Program-made: the position numbers and the translations under genes
Part shown: piece after piece, positions 63,488 to 64,000 of the stretch
Position numbering within the stretch: position 1 is the stretch's first letter
Layout: each line of letters starts with the position of its first letter
Notes under the pieces: generated by a model
What the model was told of the DNA's origin: nothing
Databases searched by the model: none
What the model saw: the letters and a program-made list of their open reading frames with translations, nothing else
Source: Robertkochia marina
Lineage (GTDB): Bacteria > Bacteroidota > Bacteroidia > Flavobacteriales > Flavobacteriaceae
Direction of reading: 5' to 3'
DNA length: 64,000 bases
NCBI RefSeq assembly: GCF_004799345.1
Contig: NZ_SSMC01000001.1
Coordinates: forward strand, 1-64,000

Positions 63488-64000
63488 ATGAAACGAGTTC
63501 TCGGAGCGGCATTATTTGCAACTTTAATTATGTTTGGGTGTCAGACATCTGAACTCTCTGAAGAAGAAAAACTATTAGAGGTCTATTCAAAGGCCGTGAT
63601 CAGTGAACCAGCCACCATTACCTTTGACGAGGGGTATGCTGCAGGCGACCTTATTGAGGTCGTTGTTCCCGGCGGATGTACGGGAGAAATTAGCATTTAC
63701 GCTGAAAATCCCGATTTTCCGGGGCAAAATGCGGCAATGATCTTTGATTCCAACAACCCAACAGGAGAAGATATTGATCTGGGCACTCCCAATCAGCAAT
63801 ACGGTGGCCCCGGAGTATCTGATTCCAGCAGCGATGGAAATGAAGCCTCTAACGATACGGCTCAAAACAACCTCTTAATAATTACAGAAGACTTTGACAG
63901 TGAAGATCCAGACGACAGTTTTGTGGAAGGATCCTATTACGAGATTAACTTTTCCGGATATGGCAGCGGAAGCGTTACCATGGATTCCTTTCTGATGATC
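63488..64000 (+). CDS. Lipoprotein paralogue cut by the window edge
   Basis: The first 171 codons of a gene that runs off the right edge. It has a signal peptide with lipobox (LIMFGC, Cys18), 'ATITFDEGYAAGDLIEVVVP', then 'YAENPDFPGQNAAMIFDSNN' and 'LIITEDFDSEDPDDSFVEGS' and 'VTMDSFLMI'. Each of these segments matches the gene at 61666 at the corresponding place. The leader is also shared. So the two are tandem paralogues of one unknown lipoprotein family. The 3' end is outside the window. Confidence 0.85.
   Translation, partial: MKRVLGAALFATLIMFGCQTSELSEEEKLLEVYSKAVISEPATITFDEGYAAGDLIEVVVPGGCTGEISIYAENPDFPGQNAAMIFDSNNPTGEDIDLGTPNQQYGGPGVSDSSSDGNEASNDTAQNNLLIITEDFDSEDPDDSFVEGSYYEINFSGYGSGSVTMDSFLMI

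Overview
The window reads as chromosomal DNA of a Bacteroidota bacterium, most likely a member of the Flavobacteriaceae. The evidence is a SusC/SusD outer-membrane pair, many lipoproteins with a Bacteroidetes-type signal peptide and cysteine, a GSCFA protein, a DUF5522 protein, a long Bacteroidetes-type urocanase, and promoters of the TTG / TAnnTTTG type (clearest at lysS, the tRNA gene and the left edge). No phage, insertion sequence, CRISPR array or rRNA was seen. There is one tRNA gene, initiator tRNA-Met at 44297-44369.

Layout. 0-9 kb: a putative porin, about 1 kb of repeat-rich non-coding DNA, a SusC/SusD nutrient-uptake operon, and beside it the collapsed remnant of a second SusC/SusD locus. 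9-17 kb: housekeeping genes rnhB, lipB and lysS, with a large propeller lipoprotein, a 52-residue Pmp3/YqaE membrane protein and a PhoD-type phosphatase. 17-19 kb: a 36-residue membrane peptide, an acidic protein of 33-residue repeats, and a dense block of intergenic repeats. 19-22.5 kb: a four-gene minus-strand operon ending in hemL. 22.5-30 kb: a DUF5522 mini-gene, urocanase (histidine breakdown), a DUF4136 lipoprotein, an aromatic amino acid hydroxylase overlapping a lipoprotein gene, and a GSCFA protein. 30-36 kb: alaS, then a plus-strand run of M23 peptidase, MerR regulator, LemA and two TPM-domain proteins. 36-44 kb: a TonB-dependent receptor, the GTPases der and era, a SYLF-domain protein and an alanine/sodium symporter. 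44-64 kb: an accessory region of secreted or lipid-anchored proteins: duplicated lipoproteins, NIPSNAP, a three-domain lipoprotein with a metzincin-like zinc motif, a second zinc-protease-like protein, an NHL/amidating-lyase-like protein, an APC permease with an aldo/keto reductase-RidA fusion, a Vps10/BNR propeller protein, a DUF885-like protein, an S41-type peptidase and two paralogous lipoproteins, the last cut by the window edge.

How the genes fit together. The uptake systems (SusCD, TonB receptor, AGCS and APC transporters) with urocanase, aromatic hydroxylase and several secreted hydrolases suggest a heterotroph feeding on polymers, peptides and amino acids; this is inference from families. 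The most unusual signal is outside the genes: two families of dispersed intergenic elements whose flanks are conserved while the hairpin between them changes sequence and still pairs perfectly. They sit with short tandem arrays and with inverted copies of the tRNA terminator region. Three small genes or gene parts that are easy to overlook were read directly from the sequence: the Pmp3/YqaE gene (13253-13411), the DUF5522 gene (22575-22739) and the truncated lipoprotein gene at the right edge (63488-64000).
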